Origin: Rhizobium sp. LC145
GTDB taxonomy: Bacteria; Pseudomonadota; Alphaproteobacteria; Rhizobiales; Rhizobiaceae
Assembly (NCBI RefSeq): GCF_001005825.1
Contig: NZ_LBHV01000001.1
Location: forward strand, 124,001-188,000
Length of the DNA: 64,000 bases
Reading direction: 5' to 3'
The translations under genes were made by a program, and so were the position numbers. Shown piece by piece: positions 18,326 to 28,480 of this stretch. Within the stretch, counting starts at the first letter, position 1. Each line of letters starts with the position of its first letter. A model generated the notes under the pieces. It ran no database searches. It saw only the letters and a list, made by a program, of their open reading frames with translations, and had not been told where the DNA came from.

Positions 18326-19523
18326 TAACCGGCACATCTGCCGGAGGAGGGGGAGGCGTTTCGGAGCCCGTGGCAAGATCGGCTCCCTCTATCTCGCCGG
18401 TATCGGCAAGCTTTATCTCGCGTATCCATTCGCGCCAGATGGAGACGATGAGCGCCATCAGGACCGGGCCGATGAAAAGGCCGAGGAAGCCCATGGTCTT
18501 CACGCCGCCGACCAGGCCGAAGAAGGTCGGCAGGAAGGGCAGCTTGATCGGGCCGCCCACAAGCCTCGGGCGCACCGTCTTATCGACGATGAAAAGCTCC
18601 ACCGTGCCCCAGATGAAAAGCGCCACGCCGGCGAAATAGGAGCCGCTTGCGACGAGATAGATCGACACCAGCGTGAAGGAAAGCGGCGCGCCGCCGGGAA
18701 TGAGCGCCATGATGCCGGTCAGCACGCCGAGGGTGACGGGCGAGGGGACGCCGGCGATCCAGTAGGCGATGCCGAGCACGATGCCTTCGCCGATGGCGAT
18801 CAGGGTCATGCCCGTGACGGTGGAGCTGATGGTGGCCGGTACGACGCGGGACATGCGTTCCCAGCGGTTCGGCAGGATGCGCTCGCCGAGAAGATCGATC
18901 TGACGCGTGAAGGCCGCGCCGTCGCGATAGACGAAGAAAAGCGCGATCAGCATGAAGAGCAGGCTGAGCAGCAGATGGAATGCACCACCGCCCGCCGCCA
19001 CCACGGCACGGTAGATATTGCCGATATTGGCGCCGCTGACGAGCTGTATCAGTTCTCCGAATGCGCCGGGAGTACCGATATAGTGGCGCCATTGCTCGCC
19101 GAGCCATGCGCCTGCCCAGGGAAGCCCGAGCATCCATTCCGGCGGCGGCGCGCCGACGCGGTTGGCCTCCACCGCCCAGCCGATCCATTCGCGGAGTTCG
19201 CCGATAGCATAGGAGACCGCGATCCCGATCGGTACGATCAGGAAGGTCAGGATGAAGAGGATGGCCAGCGACGCGCCAATCGTCGTGTTGCCGCCTATGC
19301 GGCGCAGTAGCTCACGATAGAGCGGCCAGCTCGCGAAGCCGATGACGAGGGCTGCCAGAACCGGCACGACGAAGCCGTGGAAGAAATAGATGCCGGCGAT
19401 GACGACCAGCACAAGGAGCCAGCGCGCCGCCGAGATCGGCGGAATGAGGGCGATCCTGCTCGGGGCCACCGGCCCGAGCCAGCGAGGCCCTTTCGGCTGC
19501 TTGTTATCGTCAACTACGCTCAC
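18303..19523 (-). CDS. AI-2E family transporter (PerM/YdiK type)
   Basis: A 406-residue inner-membrane protein with about eight hydrophobic segments and the family pattern (PVLAALVIGFASWPLYREL, the long middle amphipathic region, and ALIPGGAPLSFTLVSIYLV). Despite the family name, most members have no proven autoinducer export; some are Na+/H+ antiporters. It starts with GTG at 19523. The C-terminal tail is Pro-rich (PPPPPADVP). Its 3' end overlaps a GNAT gene on the other strand. Confidence 0.88.
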   Translation of the reverse strand: MSVVDDNKQPKGPRWLGPVAPSRIALIPPISAARWLLVLVVIAGIYFFHGFVVPVLAALVIGFASWPLYRELLRRIGGNTTIGASLAILFILTFLIVPIGIAVSYAIGELREWIGWAVEANRVGAPPPEWMLGLPWAGAWLGEQWRHYIGTPGAFGELIQLVSGANIGNIYRAVVAAGGGAFHLLLSLLFMLIALFFVYRDGAAFTRQIDLLGERILPNRWERMSRVVPATISSTVTGMTLIAIGEGIVLGIAYWIAGVPSPVTLGVLTGIMALIPGGAPLSFTLVSIYLVASGSYFAGVALFIWGTVELFIVDKTVRPRLVGGPIKLPFLPTFFGLVGGVKTMGFLGLFIGPVLMALIVSIWREWIREIKLADTGEIEGADLATGSETPPPPPADVPVIRKVSSP

Positions 19524-19652
19524 GGTTCGTTCCTGCTCCCTGTGACCGCCGGCATGTGGGCTGCCGAGGTCAATCGTACAAGTGTAGCCCCAATGGGTTT
19601 AAAATGAAGCTTACTTATAGGGCGTAGCCGGTAGATGCGATAGAAATATGAA

Positions 19653-19688
19653 CAAAAGCGGACCGGACACTTTCGCGCACCCGGTCCG
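19653..19688 (-). terminator. Terminator of parE
   Basis: Read on the minus strand, an 8-bp stem CGGACCGG / CCGGTCCG is followed by CTTTTG, about 27 bp after the parE stop. Loop is 14 bases. Confidence 0.7.
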
Positions 19689-19714
19689 ACGCGGCTTGCA
19701 CTTTTCCAAGCCGG

Positions 19715-21769
19715 TCAAATATCGAGATTTTCCGCAAAGGCGGCGCGCTCCTGAATGAAGCGGAAACGGGCATCGGCCTTCGTGCCCATGAGATTGTCGA
19801 CCGCCTCGCGGGTGCCTTCGAAATCCACGTCGTCGATCTCGACGCGCAGCAGCGTGCGCTTTTCGGGATCCATGGTGGTTTCCTTCAACTGCGAGGCCAT
19901 CATCTCGCCGAGACCCTTGAAACGGCCGATCTCGACCTTCTTGCCTTTGAAGACGGTTTCCATCAGCTCGGTGCGGTGGGCATCGTCGCGGGCATAGACG
20001 GTCTTGCCGCCCTGGCGCAGGACATAGAGCGGCGGCACGGCCAGGTAGAGGTGGTTGCCGCGGATCAGCTCCGGCATCTCCTGATAGAAGAAGGTGATGA
20101 GCAGCGAGGCGATATGGGCGCCGTCGACGTCGGCGTCGGTCATGATGATGACGCGCTCGTAGCGGAGATCCTCCTCGCGGTATTTCGAGCGCGTGCCGCA
20201 GCCGAGCGCCTGAATGAGATCGGCGATCTGCTGATTGGCGGACAGCTTTTCGCGGCTGGCACTGCCGACGTTGAGGATCTTGCCGCGCAGCGGCAGGATG
20301 GCCTGATTGGCGCGGTTGCGGCCCTGCTTGGCCGAGCCGCCTGCCGAGTCACCCTCGACGATGAAGAGTTCTGCACCCTCCGCCGTGTTCTGCGAGCAAT
20401 CGGCAAGCTTGCCGGGAAGGCGCAGCTTGCGCACCGCGCTCTTGCGGTTGACTTCCTTTTCCTTGCGCCGGCGCAGGCGCTCTTCGGCGCGCTCGATGAC
20501 CCAGTCGAGCAGCTTGGCCGCTTCACCCGGATTGCCGGCGAGATAATGGTCGAAGGGATCGCGAAGCGCGTTCTCGACGATGCGCTGCGCCTCGACGGTT
20601 GCGAGCTTGTCCTTGGTCTGGCCGACGAATTCCGGCTCGCGGATGAAGACGGAGAGCATGCCGACGGCCGAGATCATCACGTCGTCGGTGGTGATTTCCC
20701 TGGCGCGCTTGTTCTGCGTCAGCTCGGCATAGTTCTTCAGGCCTTTTGTGAGCGCGATGCGAAGCCCTGCCTCGTGCGTGCCGCCTTCCGGTGTGGGAAT
20801 CGTGTTGCAGTAGGAATGGAGTTGCGGGTCGCCGCCATACCAGGTGATCGCCCATTCCAGCGCGCCGTGGCCGCCGGTCTTCTCCGTCCGGCCGGCGAAG
20901 ATTTCGCGCGTGACGGTGAATTCCTTGCCGAGCGTCGCGGAAAGATAATCCTTCAGGCCGCCGGGGAAGTGGAAGACAGCCTTTTCCGGAATTTCTCCGC
21001 CAGCGGGCACGACGCCGGGATCGCAGCTCCAGCGGATTTCGACGCCGCCGAAGAGATAGGCCTTGGAGCGGGCCATGCGGAAAATGCGGCCGGCATCGAA
21101 TTTCGCATGATCGCCGAAAATCTGCGGATCGGGATGGAAGCGCACCTTCGTGCCGCGGCGGTTCTGCACGTCGCCGAGATGCTCCAGGCCGCCCTGAGGC
21201 GCCCCACGGGAGAAGCGCTGACGGTAGAGCTTGCGGTTGCGGGCGACCTCGACTTCCAGGAAATCGGAAAGCGCGTTGACCACCGAGACGCCGACACCGT
21301 GCAGGCCGCCGGAGGTCTCGTAGGCCTTGCCGTCGAACTTGCCGCCGGCATGCAGCTTGGTCATGATGACTTCGAGGGTGGACTTGCCCGGCACCTGCGG
21401 ATGGTTTTCGACGGGAATGCCGCGGCCGTTGTCCGTGACGGTCAGGAAGCCTTCGGCGTCGAGATGCACTTCGATGAAATCGGCATGACCGGCGACCGCT
21501 TCGTCCATCGAATTGTCGATGACTTCCGCGAACAGGTGGTGCAGCGCCTTCTCGTCCGTGCCGCCGATATACATGCCGGGACGCATGCGGACAGGCTCGA
21601 GACCTTCGAGCACGCGGATAGAGGAAGCGCCGTAATCGTCACCGGTGCCTACCGGGGCAGGGCGCGGCGAAACGGGCTCCGGCGCGCGCGCCGAAGGTGC
21701 CGGCTCGAGGTCAACGGGCTTTGCAGCGGCTACGGGAAGTTCCGCAAAAAGGTCGTTATTGTCATCCAT
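19715..21769 (-). CDS. parE: DNA topoisomerase IV subunit B
   Basis: ATPase subunit of topoisomerase IV, which separates daughter chromosomes. 684 residues. GHKL ATPase motifs EVIDNSMDEA, DNGRGIPV and GGLHGVGVSVVNAL are followed by the transducer domain and the TOPRIM region (EGDSAGGSAKQGRNR, then MTDADVDGAH). The length without a GyrB-type insert and the sequence favour ParE over GyrB. Start ATG 21769 (MDDNNDLFAEL); a Pro-rich linker of about 45 residues precedes the ATPase domain. The frame is open far upstream but that part runs into the divergent gene. Confidence 0.95.
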   Translation of the reverse strand: MDDNNDLFAELPVAAAKPVDLEPAPSARAPEPVSPRPAPVGTGDDYGASSIRVLEGLEPVRMRPGMYIGGTDEKALHHLFAEVIDNSMDEAVAGHADFIEVHLDAEGFLTVTDNGRGIPVENHPQVPGKSTLEVIMTKLHAGGKFDGKAYETSGGLHGVGVSVVNALSDFLEVEVARNRKLYRQRFSRGAPQGGLEHLGDVQNRRGTKVRFHPDPQIFGDHAKFDAGRIFRMARSKAYLFGGVEIRWSCDPGVVPAGGEIPEKAVFHFPGGLKDYLSATLGKEFTVTREIFAGRTEKTGGHGALEWAITWYGGDPQLHSYCNTIPTPEGGTHEAGLRIALTKGLKNYAELTQNKRAREITTDDVMISAVGMLSVFIREPEFVGQTKDKLATVEAQRIVENALRDPFDHYLAGNPGEAAKLLDWVIERAEERLRRRKEKEVNRKSAVRKLRLPGKLADCSQNTAEGAELFIVEGDSAGGSAKQGRNRANQAILPLRGKILNVGSASREKLSANQQIADLIQALGCGTRSKYREEDLRYERVIIMTDADVDGAHIASLLITFFYQEMPELIRGNHLYLAVPPLYVLRQGGKTVYARDDAHRTELMETVFKGKKVEIGRFKGLGEMMASQLKETTMDPEKRTLLRVEIDDVDFEGTREAVDNLMGTKADARFRFIQERAAFAENLDI

Positions 21770-21964
21770 CGGCTGCGTCGATACTACCTGTCGGGGTGCG
21801 GAGGAAGAGGCCATACCCATCTCATGCTGTTTCGAATCACCTGCGATTGTGCCAGAAACCCGGCTTTTTCGCGATGCCGCAGGGAAACGGTTTTCCGTGA
21901 CCAATGCGGCCGTGCATCGGTAATGGCAAGCAGCCAAGCCTCGAACAAGCGGTGAGAAGGCGCC

Positions 21965-22849
21965 ATGTCCACAGTTCATTTCATCCGCGGCGCGATTTTC
22001 GCTGGCTTTGCGATATTGGCGGCAAGTCCCGCCGGTGCGCAGCAAGGGCCGATCAAGCCATTCAAGGACGAACTCTTCTCGCGCCAGACCGTTCTGGAAA
22101 GCAGGGACGGCGGCGCATACGAGGTGATCGACTACCAGGAAATGCGCGATATCAACGGGCGCGACCAGGTGCCGGAGCGCCGGGTGAAAAGCGCCTATGT
22201 CTCGACCGCGGTGAGACGCCAGCAGCAGGACAAGACGCTCGATCTCGGCGGCCGGCGTATCGATGTCACCAGGGTGGGACAGGAGAAGGGCGCTGCCTTC
22301 ACGGTGATCTTCATCCATGGGCGGGGCGGCGACCGGCGTCTCGGTGTCAACGACTATTCCTTCGGCGGCAATTTCAACCGGCTGAAGAACCTGACCGCCG
22401 GCAATGGCGGCACCTATTATTCACCGAGCGTCACCTCCTTCGACGACAAGGGTATCAAGGATATCGCGGCGCTTGTCCGCTATTCCTTCGAGCAATCTGG
22501 CGGGCGGCCGGTGATCCTTGCCTGCGCGTCGATGGGCGGCATGATCTGCTCCGGCATCAGCCGTGATGCGGGGGCGGCGCGCCATCTTGCGGGAATGGTG
22601 CTGCTCGGCGGTCCTCCGGATGGCGACTACTCGGCCACTCCGGCCGCAAAGCTCCGCCTGCCGGTCTATTTCGCCCATGGCAGCGCCGACAGCGTCTATC
22701 CGGCCAAGCAGCAGGAGGCGATCTTCGGGCGGCTCCAGGCGGGCGGCTATCCCGCTCGCTTCACCCTTTTCGAAACCGGCACTCACGGCACGCCCATCCG
22801 GATGACGGACTGGCGAAAAGTGCTCAACTTCCTGCTGACGGCACGCTAG
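21965..22849 (+). CDS. Exported alpha/beta hydrolase
   Basis: A 294-residue secreted or periplasmic hydrolase. Signal peptide FAGFAILAASPAGAQQ; oxyanion region FIHGRGGDRR; nucleophile elbow CASMGG; acid in HGSADSVYP; His in ETGTHGTPIR. The order and spacing fit a serine esterase or depolymerase-like hydrolase. The substrate is unknown. It lies between parE (divergent) and tpiA. Confidence 0.82.
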   Translation: MSTVHFIRGAIFAGFAILAASPAGAQQGPIKPFKDELFSRQTVLESRDGGAYEVIDYQEMRDINGRDQVPERRVKSAYVSTAVRRQQQDKTLDLGGRRIDVTRVGQEKGAAFTVIFIHGRGGDRRLGVNDYSFGGNFNRLKNLTAGNGGTYYSPSVTSFDDKGIKDIAALVRYSFEQSGGRPVILACASMGGMICSGISRDAGAARHLAGMVLLGGPPDGDYSATPAAKLRLPVYFAHGSADSVYPAKQQEAIFGRLQAGGYPARFTLFETGTHGTPIRMTDWRKVLNFLLTAR

Positions 22850-23002
22850 GAGGCCGAAAAATCTCCATTCATGGCGGAATCTGCCTCCCTTTGCGGACGT
22901 CCTGTCATTTTTCATGGATTTTCCGGGAGACCTGTCTAAAACCTTCCGGGAAGTTTTGGATCGGCCGTTCCCGGCGGCCGCTGGAAGGGGATATCTCGAT
23001 CG

Positions 23003-23776
23003 ATGACGCCTGATGTGCGCCCGCTGGTGGCGGGAAACTGGAAGATGAACGGCACGCGTGCCTCACTGGATCAGATCAAGGCAATTGCCGAGGGCGTTTC
23101 GAGGAGTGGGCTTCCCGACAAGATAGACGCGCTGATCTGCCCGCCGGCGACGCTGCTTTACGTCTCCACCGCGCTTGCGACCGACAGTCCGCTGATGATC
23201 GGCGCGCAGGATTGCCACCAGGAGGTTTCCGGTGCGCATACGGGCGATGTTTCGGCGGAAATGATCGCCGATTGCTTCGGAACCCATGTGATCGTCGGGC
23301 ATTCCGAGCGCCGCAGCGATCACGCCGAGACGGATCATCTCATCTGCGCCAAGGCGAAGGCCGCCCATGCCGCAGAGCTTACCGCCATCATATGCATCGG
23401 AGAAACCGCGGGAGAGCGGGACGCCGGCCAGACCCTCGATATCCTGAAGCGCCAGCTCGCCGGGTCCGTTCCGGACGAAGCGACGGCGGAGAACACCGTG
23501 ATCGCCTACGAGCCGGTATGGGCGATCGGCACCGGCGTCACGCCGACCGCGGCGGATGTGGAGAAGGCGCATGCCTTCATGCGCGCCGAACTCGTGAAGC
23601 GTTTCGGCGGCGAGGGGAAGAAGATGCGCATCCTCTATGGCGGCTCGGTAAAGCCGGGCAACGCCGGAGAATTGATGGGCATTGCCAATGTCGACGGCGC
23701 GCTGATCGGCGGCGCGAGCTTGAAAGCCTCGGATTTCCTCGCCATCTACGCTGCCTATGAGGGGCTTACAGTGTAA
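23003..23776 (+). CDS. tpiA: Triosephosphate isomerase
   Basis: Interconverts dihydroxyacetone phosphate and glyceraldehyde 3-phosphate. 257 residues. Active-site Lys in AGNWKMNG, His in VIVGHSERR, Glu in [11 protein letters not shown], and the phosphate-binding YGGSVKPGN and [21 protein letters not shown] precedes the start. The next genes, secG and pyrG, are in the order common to rhizobia. Confidence 0.97.
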   Translation: MTPDVRPLVAGNWKMNGTRASLDQIKAIAEGVSRSGLPDKIDALICPPATLLYVSTALATDSPLMIGAQDCHQEVSGAHTGDVSAEMIADCFGTHVIVGHSERRSDHAETDHLICAKAKAAHAAELTAIICIGETAGERDAGQTLDILKRQLAGSVPDEATAENTVIAYEPVWAIGTGVTPTAADVEKAHAFMRAELVKRFGGEGKKMRILYGGSVKPGNAGELMGIANVDGALIGGASLKASDFLAIYAAYEGLTV

Positions 23777-23849
23777 TCCTTCGAAAACGTCCGGAAGGGC
23801 TTGGAATGCGCGCCGGCCTCATGTAAAGAGCCGCCAACCTCTTATTGTT

Positions 23850-23866
23850 GCCTCCTTCGGGGAGGC
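23850..23866 (+). promoter_or_regulatory. Hairpin in the secG leader
   Basis: A 6-bp GC-rich stem GCCTCC / GGAGGC closed by a TTCGG loop ends 12 bases before the secG ATG. The 3' arm GGAGG is also the only good Shine-Dalgarno match, so folding would hide the ribosome site. No T run follows, so it is not a normal terminator. Confidence 0.4.
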
Positions 23867-23878
23867 ATGGATTGTATC

Positions 23879-24349
23879 ATGCAGACCGTTCTTATCGTCA
23901 TCCATCTCATGATCGTGCTTGCGCTCGTCGGCGTCGTGCTGATCCAGCGCTCGGAAGGCGGCGGGCTCGGCGTCGGCGGCGGCTCCGGCTTCATGTCGGC
24001 CCGCGGCACGGCCAATGCGCTGACCCGCACCACCGCCATCCTCGCGACGCTTTTCTTCATCACGTCGCTGACGCTCGGCATTCTGGCGCGGTACGAATCC
24101 CGGCCGACCGATATTCTCGACCGGATTCCGGCAACGCAGGGCTCCGGCAACGGCATCCTCGATTCGCTCGGCCCGGCACCGACGCAGCAGACGCCCGCAC
24201 CGGCCGGCAATGGCGTACCCTCCGATTCCGGCGCGGCCGCTCCGGCTCCTGCCGCACCGAACGCGGCGGCGCCCGCAGCGCCCGCCAACGGTGCCGCACC
24301 GGCAGAGCCCGCTCCCGCGGCTCCGACGGGTGTACCGACCGGCCAGTAA
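23879..24349 (+). CDS. secG: Preprotein translocase subunit SecG
   Basis: Small subunit of the SecYEG channel, 156 residues. Two membrane helices (TVLIVIHLMIVLALVGVVLI and ILATLFFITSLTLGILA) flank the conserved QRSEGGGLGVGGGSGFMS loop. The C-terminal 70 residues are an Ala/Pro-rich cytoplasmic tail, usual in alphaproteobacteria. Start at ATG 23879; an ATG at 23867 four codons earlier is too close to the GGAGG. Confidence 0.93.
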   Translation: MQTVLIVIHLMIVLALVGVVLIQRSEGGGLGVGGGSGFMSARGTANALTRTTAILATLFFITSLTLGILARYESRPTDILDRIPATQGSGNGILDSLGPAPTQQTPAPAGNGVPSDSGAAAPAPAAPNAAAPAAPANGAAPAEPAPAAPTGVPTGQ

Positions 24350-24372
24350 GGCTGGGGTCAAAGCTTCAATCT

Positions 24373-24405
24373 CCGGCAGGCCAAAAGCCTGCCGGTTTTC
24401 TTTTG
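24373..24405 (+). terminator. Terminator after secG
   Basis: 9-bp stem CCGGCAGGC / GCCTGCCGG with a 5-base loop and TTTTCTTTT tail, 23 bp after the secG stop. Confidence 0.88.
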
Positions 24406-24408
24406 TGA

Positions 24409-26115
<1,707 letters not shown>

Positions 26116-26121
26116 GACATT

Positions 26122-26152
26122 AAAAAACCCGGCCAAGGCCGGGTTTTTCTTT
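26122..26152. terminator. Bidirectional terminator between pyrG and citrate synthase
   Basis: 12-bp stem AAAAACCCGGCC / GGCCGGGTTTTT with an AA loop and T runs on both strands. It begins 6 bp after the pyrG stop and ends at the stop of the converging citrate synthase gene, so it can serve both. Confidence 0.88.
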
Positions 26153-27243
26153 CAAGCAGCCGCCTGCGGCAAGGGGCCGACATAGACGGACCGGGGCCGG
26201 ATCAGCCTGCCTTCGAGCGCCTGTTCGCGGGCATGGGCGATCCAGCCGACCGTACGGCCGATGGCGAACACGCCGGTAAAGGCCTCGCGCGGAAAGCCGA
26301 GTGCCTCCAGGAGCAGAGCCGTGTAGAACTCCACGTTGACGTCGAGCGGCCGGTCCGGCTTTCTCTCCTTGAGGGTCGCAAGCGCCGCCTGTTCGACGGC
26401 TTCTGCGAGCCGAATGCGGTCCCGATCGACCTGGCCGGTGGCAACGAGCGGCTTCAACGCATCCTTCAACGCATCGGCACGCGGATCGCGCACACGGTAG
26501 ATGCGATGGCCGAAACCCATCAATCGCTCGCCGCGATCGAGTGCCTCGCCAAGCCAGGTCTCGGCATGTGCTTCGCTGCCCACGTCATCCAGCATATCGA
26601 GGACCGGGCCCGGCGCGCCGCCGTGCAGCGGACCCTTGAGCGCGCTGACGGCCGCGAGAACCGAGGACGTGAGGCCCGCCTTGGTGGAGGCGATCACGCG
26701 GGAGGCGAAGGTCGAGGCATTGAGCCCATGGTCGGAGATCGTCACCAGATAGGCATCGAGCGCCGCCACCTGTTCCTTGCTCGGCAGCGCGCCGTTCAGC
26801 ATAGCGAGGATATCGGCCGACTGCGACAACGACGGGTTTGGCGCGATCGGGGTTTCACCCTTCCGGAGCCGCAGCACGGCGGGCAGGAACACGGCCGGCG
26901 CCGCCAGGAGACGCAATGCGGTCTCGAAATCCTCGCCATCGGCGAGCCGGGCAGTCAGCGCGCGCATGGCATCCACCGGCGGCAGCTTTTCCAGCATGGC
27001 GTCCATGGCCTGGACATTCGCGAAGACCTCGGCGCGGGCCCGGCCGAGCTGCACCTTCAGCTCCGAGACAGAGATCGGGCGATCGAAAAAGCCGTCCAGC
27101 AGCAGCGCGGCCGTGTCCTCATAGGTCGCGTGCGTCACGAGATGATCGAGCGATACGCCGCGGATGATCAGGCGGCCCGCTTCGCCATCCACGTCCGAGA
27201 GCCGAGTTTCGGCGGCAATGACGTCTTCAAGTCCGTTGTTCAT
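26152..27243 (-). CDS. Citrate synthase / methylcitrate synthase family protein
   Basis: A 363-residue condensing enzyme joining an acyl-CoA to an oxo acid. The three catalytic residues of citrate synthase are seen: His in ISDHGLNAS, His in MGFGHRIYRVRDPR and Asp in LDVNVEFYTA. At 363 residues it is shorter than the hexameric GltA (about 430) and lacks the N-terminal extension, as in 2-methylcitrate synthases and secondary citrate synthases. AAGGAGAAACACC precedes the start. It is divergent from a citrate synthase fused to a DNA-binding domain. Confidence 0.88.
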   Translation of the reverse strand: MNNGLEDVIAAETRLSDVDGEAGRLIIRGVSLDHLVTHATYEDTAALLLDGFFDRPISVSELKVQLGRARAEVFANVQAMDAMLEKLPPVDAMRALTARLADGEDFETALRLLAAPAVFLPAVLRLRKGETPIAPNPSLSQSADILAMLNGALPSKEQVAALDAYLVTISDHGLNASTFASRVIASTKAGLTSSVLAAVSALKGPLHGGAPGPVLDMLDDVGSEAHAETWLGEALDRGERLMGFGHRIYRVRDPRADALKDALKPLVATGQVDRDRIRLAEAVEQAALATLKERKPDRPLDVNVEFYTALLLEALGFPREAFTGVFAIGRTVGWIAHAREQALEGRLIRPRSVYVGPLPQAAA

Positions 27244-27284
27244 GGTGTTTCTCCTTTACGGAAGGGATGATCGAACCTACAAGC

Positions 27285-27314
27285 ATTGACGTCAATCTTG
27301 ATGTAAATGATCAA
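27285..27314. promoter_or_regulatory. Palindromic operator-like sites in citrate synthase intergenic
   Basis: A perfect 12-bp palindrome ATTGACGTCAAT at 27285-27296 is followed at 27298-27314 by a second inverted pair TTGAT-N7-ATCAA. Both lie in the 63-bp gap between the divergent starts; the second overlaps the ATG of the fused gene. The arrangement is what an autoregulating DNA-binding protein that also controls its neighbour would use. The regulator is not identified. Confidence 0.5.
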
Positions 27315-28461
27315 TATGAATACGCTCTGGATCACCGCCGAAGAGGCACTTGCGCTGCTGCGAACCAAACCGCAGACGCTCTATGCCAATGTCAGCCGAG
27401 GGCGCATCCGCGCCAAACCCGATCCGGCGGAGCCGCGCCGCAGCCTCTATCTGGTCGATGACGTGAAGCGGCTGGCGGAACGCCATGCGGGGCGACGAAA
27501 ATCATCGGCCGTTGCCGCTGAGGCGATTCGCTGGGGCGATCCGGTTCTGCCGACGACGATTTCCTCCATTGCCAACGAGCGGCTTTCCTATCGCGGCAAG
27601 AACGCCGTCGAACTTTCGGCGCATGCAAGCCTCGAGGAGGTGGCGGCTCTTCTCTGGGAGGCGGCGGAGGTGCGCGTGGAAGCGGGCATGGCGGAAGGGG
27701 AAGCCTCACGCATGGAAGCCGCCTTCGGCAGGCTCGCGGCACGCGTGATGACCGATCTGCCGGCGCTCAGGCGCAAACCCTTCGTCCTGCGGGCGGAGGC
27801 GGCAGATGTATTGTCGAGCGTTGCCGCCGCACTTGCGCCCTGGCCGGAACCTCTGCCTCTGCATGAACGACTGGCGTATGGCTGGCAGAGGCCCGAGGCG
27901 GCCGAGCCGATCCGCAAGGCGCTTGTGCTCTTAGCCGAGCACGAACTCAACGTCTCTGCCTTCGCAGCCCGCGTGACGGCTTCCTCGGGAGCTGCCCTTT
28001 CGGCTGCAACGCTTTCGGGCCTTGCGACGCTCACGGGGCCGCGGCATGGCGGCGCCTGGATCAGCGTGACGGTGCTGATGGAAAAGGCCGCTTCCGTCGG
28101 CGTTCGGGAGGCAATACGCGGGACGCTTTCTTCCGAGGGTGTCGTCAGAGCCTTCGGTCACCGGCTCTATCCGCACGGCGATCCGCGCGCCAAGGCGTTG
28201 ATGGCGAGTTTCGAGGCGCCGCCGCTTTACGCGGCGCTGGCGGAAGCCGGAGAAGAACTGCTGGGCGAGCCGGTCAACATCGATTTCGCGCTGGCGACGC
28301 TCGCCGATACGTTCAAGCTTCCGGATGATGCACCGCTCGTCATCTTCGCGCTTGCGCGTACAGTCGGATGGCTTGCGCATGCGATAGAGCAGGTGGAGAG
28401 CGGTCAGATGATACGGCCGCGGGCCCGCTATGCCAGCCCTGTCGCCGAGGAAGGACTATAA
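27307..28461 (+). CDS. Citrate synthase family protein with N-terminal HTH domain
   Basis: A 384-residue fusion. Residues about 4-60 (LWITAEEALALLRTKPQTL to LYLVDDVKRLAERHAGRRK) form a MerR/excisionase-type winged helix. Residues about 70-375 are a citrate synthase fold keeping His in AEHELNVSAF, His in AFGHRLYPHGDPRAK and Asp in PVNIDFALATLA. It may be an enzyme that also binds DNA or a metabolite-sensing regulator derived from the enzyme. No clear ribosome site precedes ATG 27307 or ATG 27316. It is divergent from the plain citrate synthase gene. Confidence 0.85.
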   Translation: MINMNTLWITAEEALALLRTKPQTLYANVSRGRIRAKPDPAEPRRSLYLVDDVKRLAERHAGRRKSSAVAAEAIRWGDPVLPTTISSIANERLSYRGKNAVELSAHASLEEVAALLWEAAEVRVEAGMAEGEASRMEAAFGRLAARVMTDLPALRRKPFVLRAEAADVLSSVAAALAPWPEPLPLHERLAYGWQRPEAAEPIRKALVLLAEHELNVSAFAARVTASSGAALSAATLSGLATLTGPRHGGAWISVTVLMEKAASVGVREAIRGTLSSEGVVRAFGHRLYPHGDPRAKALMASFEAPPLYAALAEAGEELLGEPVNIDFALATLADTFKLPDDAPLVIFALARTVGWLAHAIEQVESGQMIRPRARYASPVAEEGL

Positions 28462-28480
28462 GCGCGTCCCGCAGACCGGA

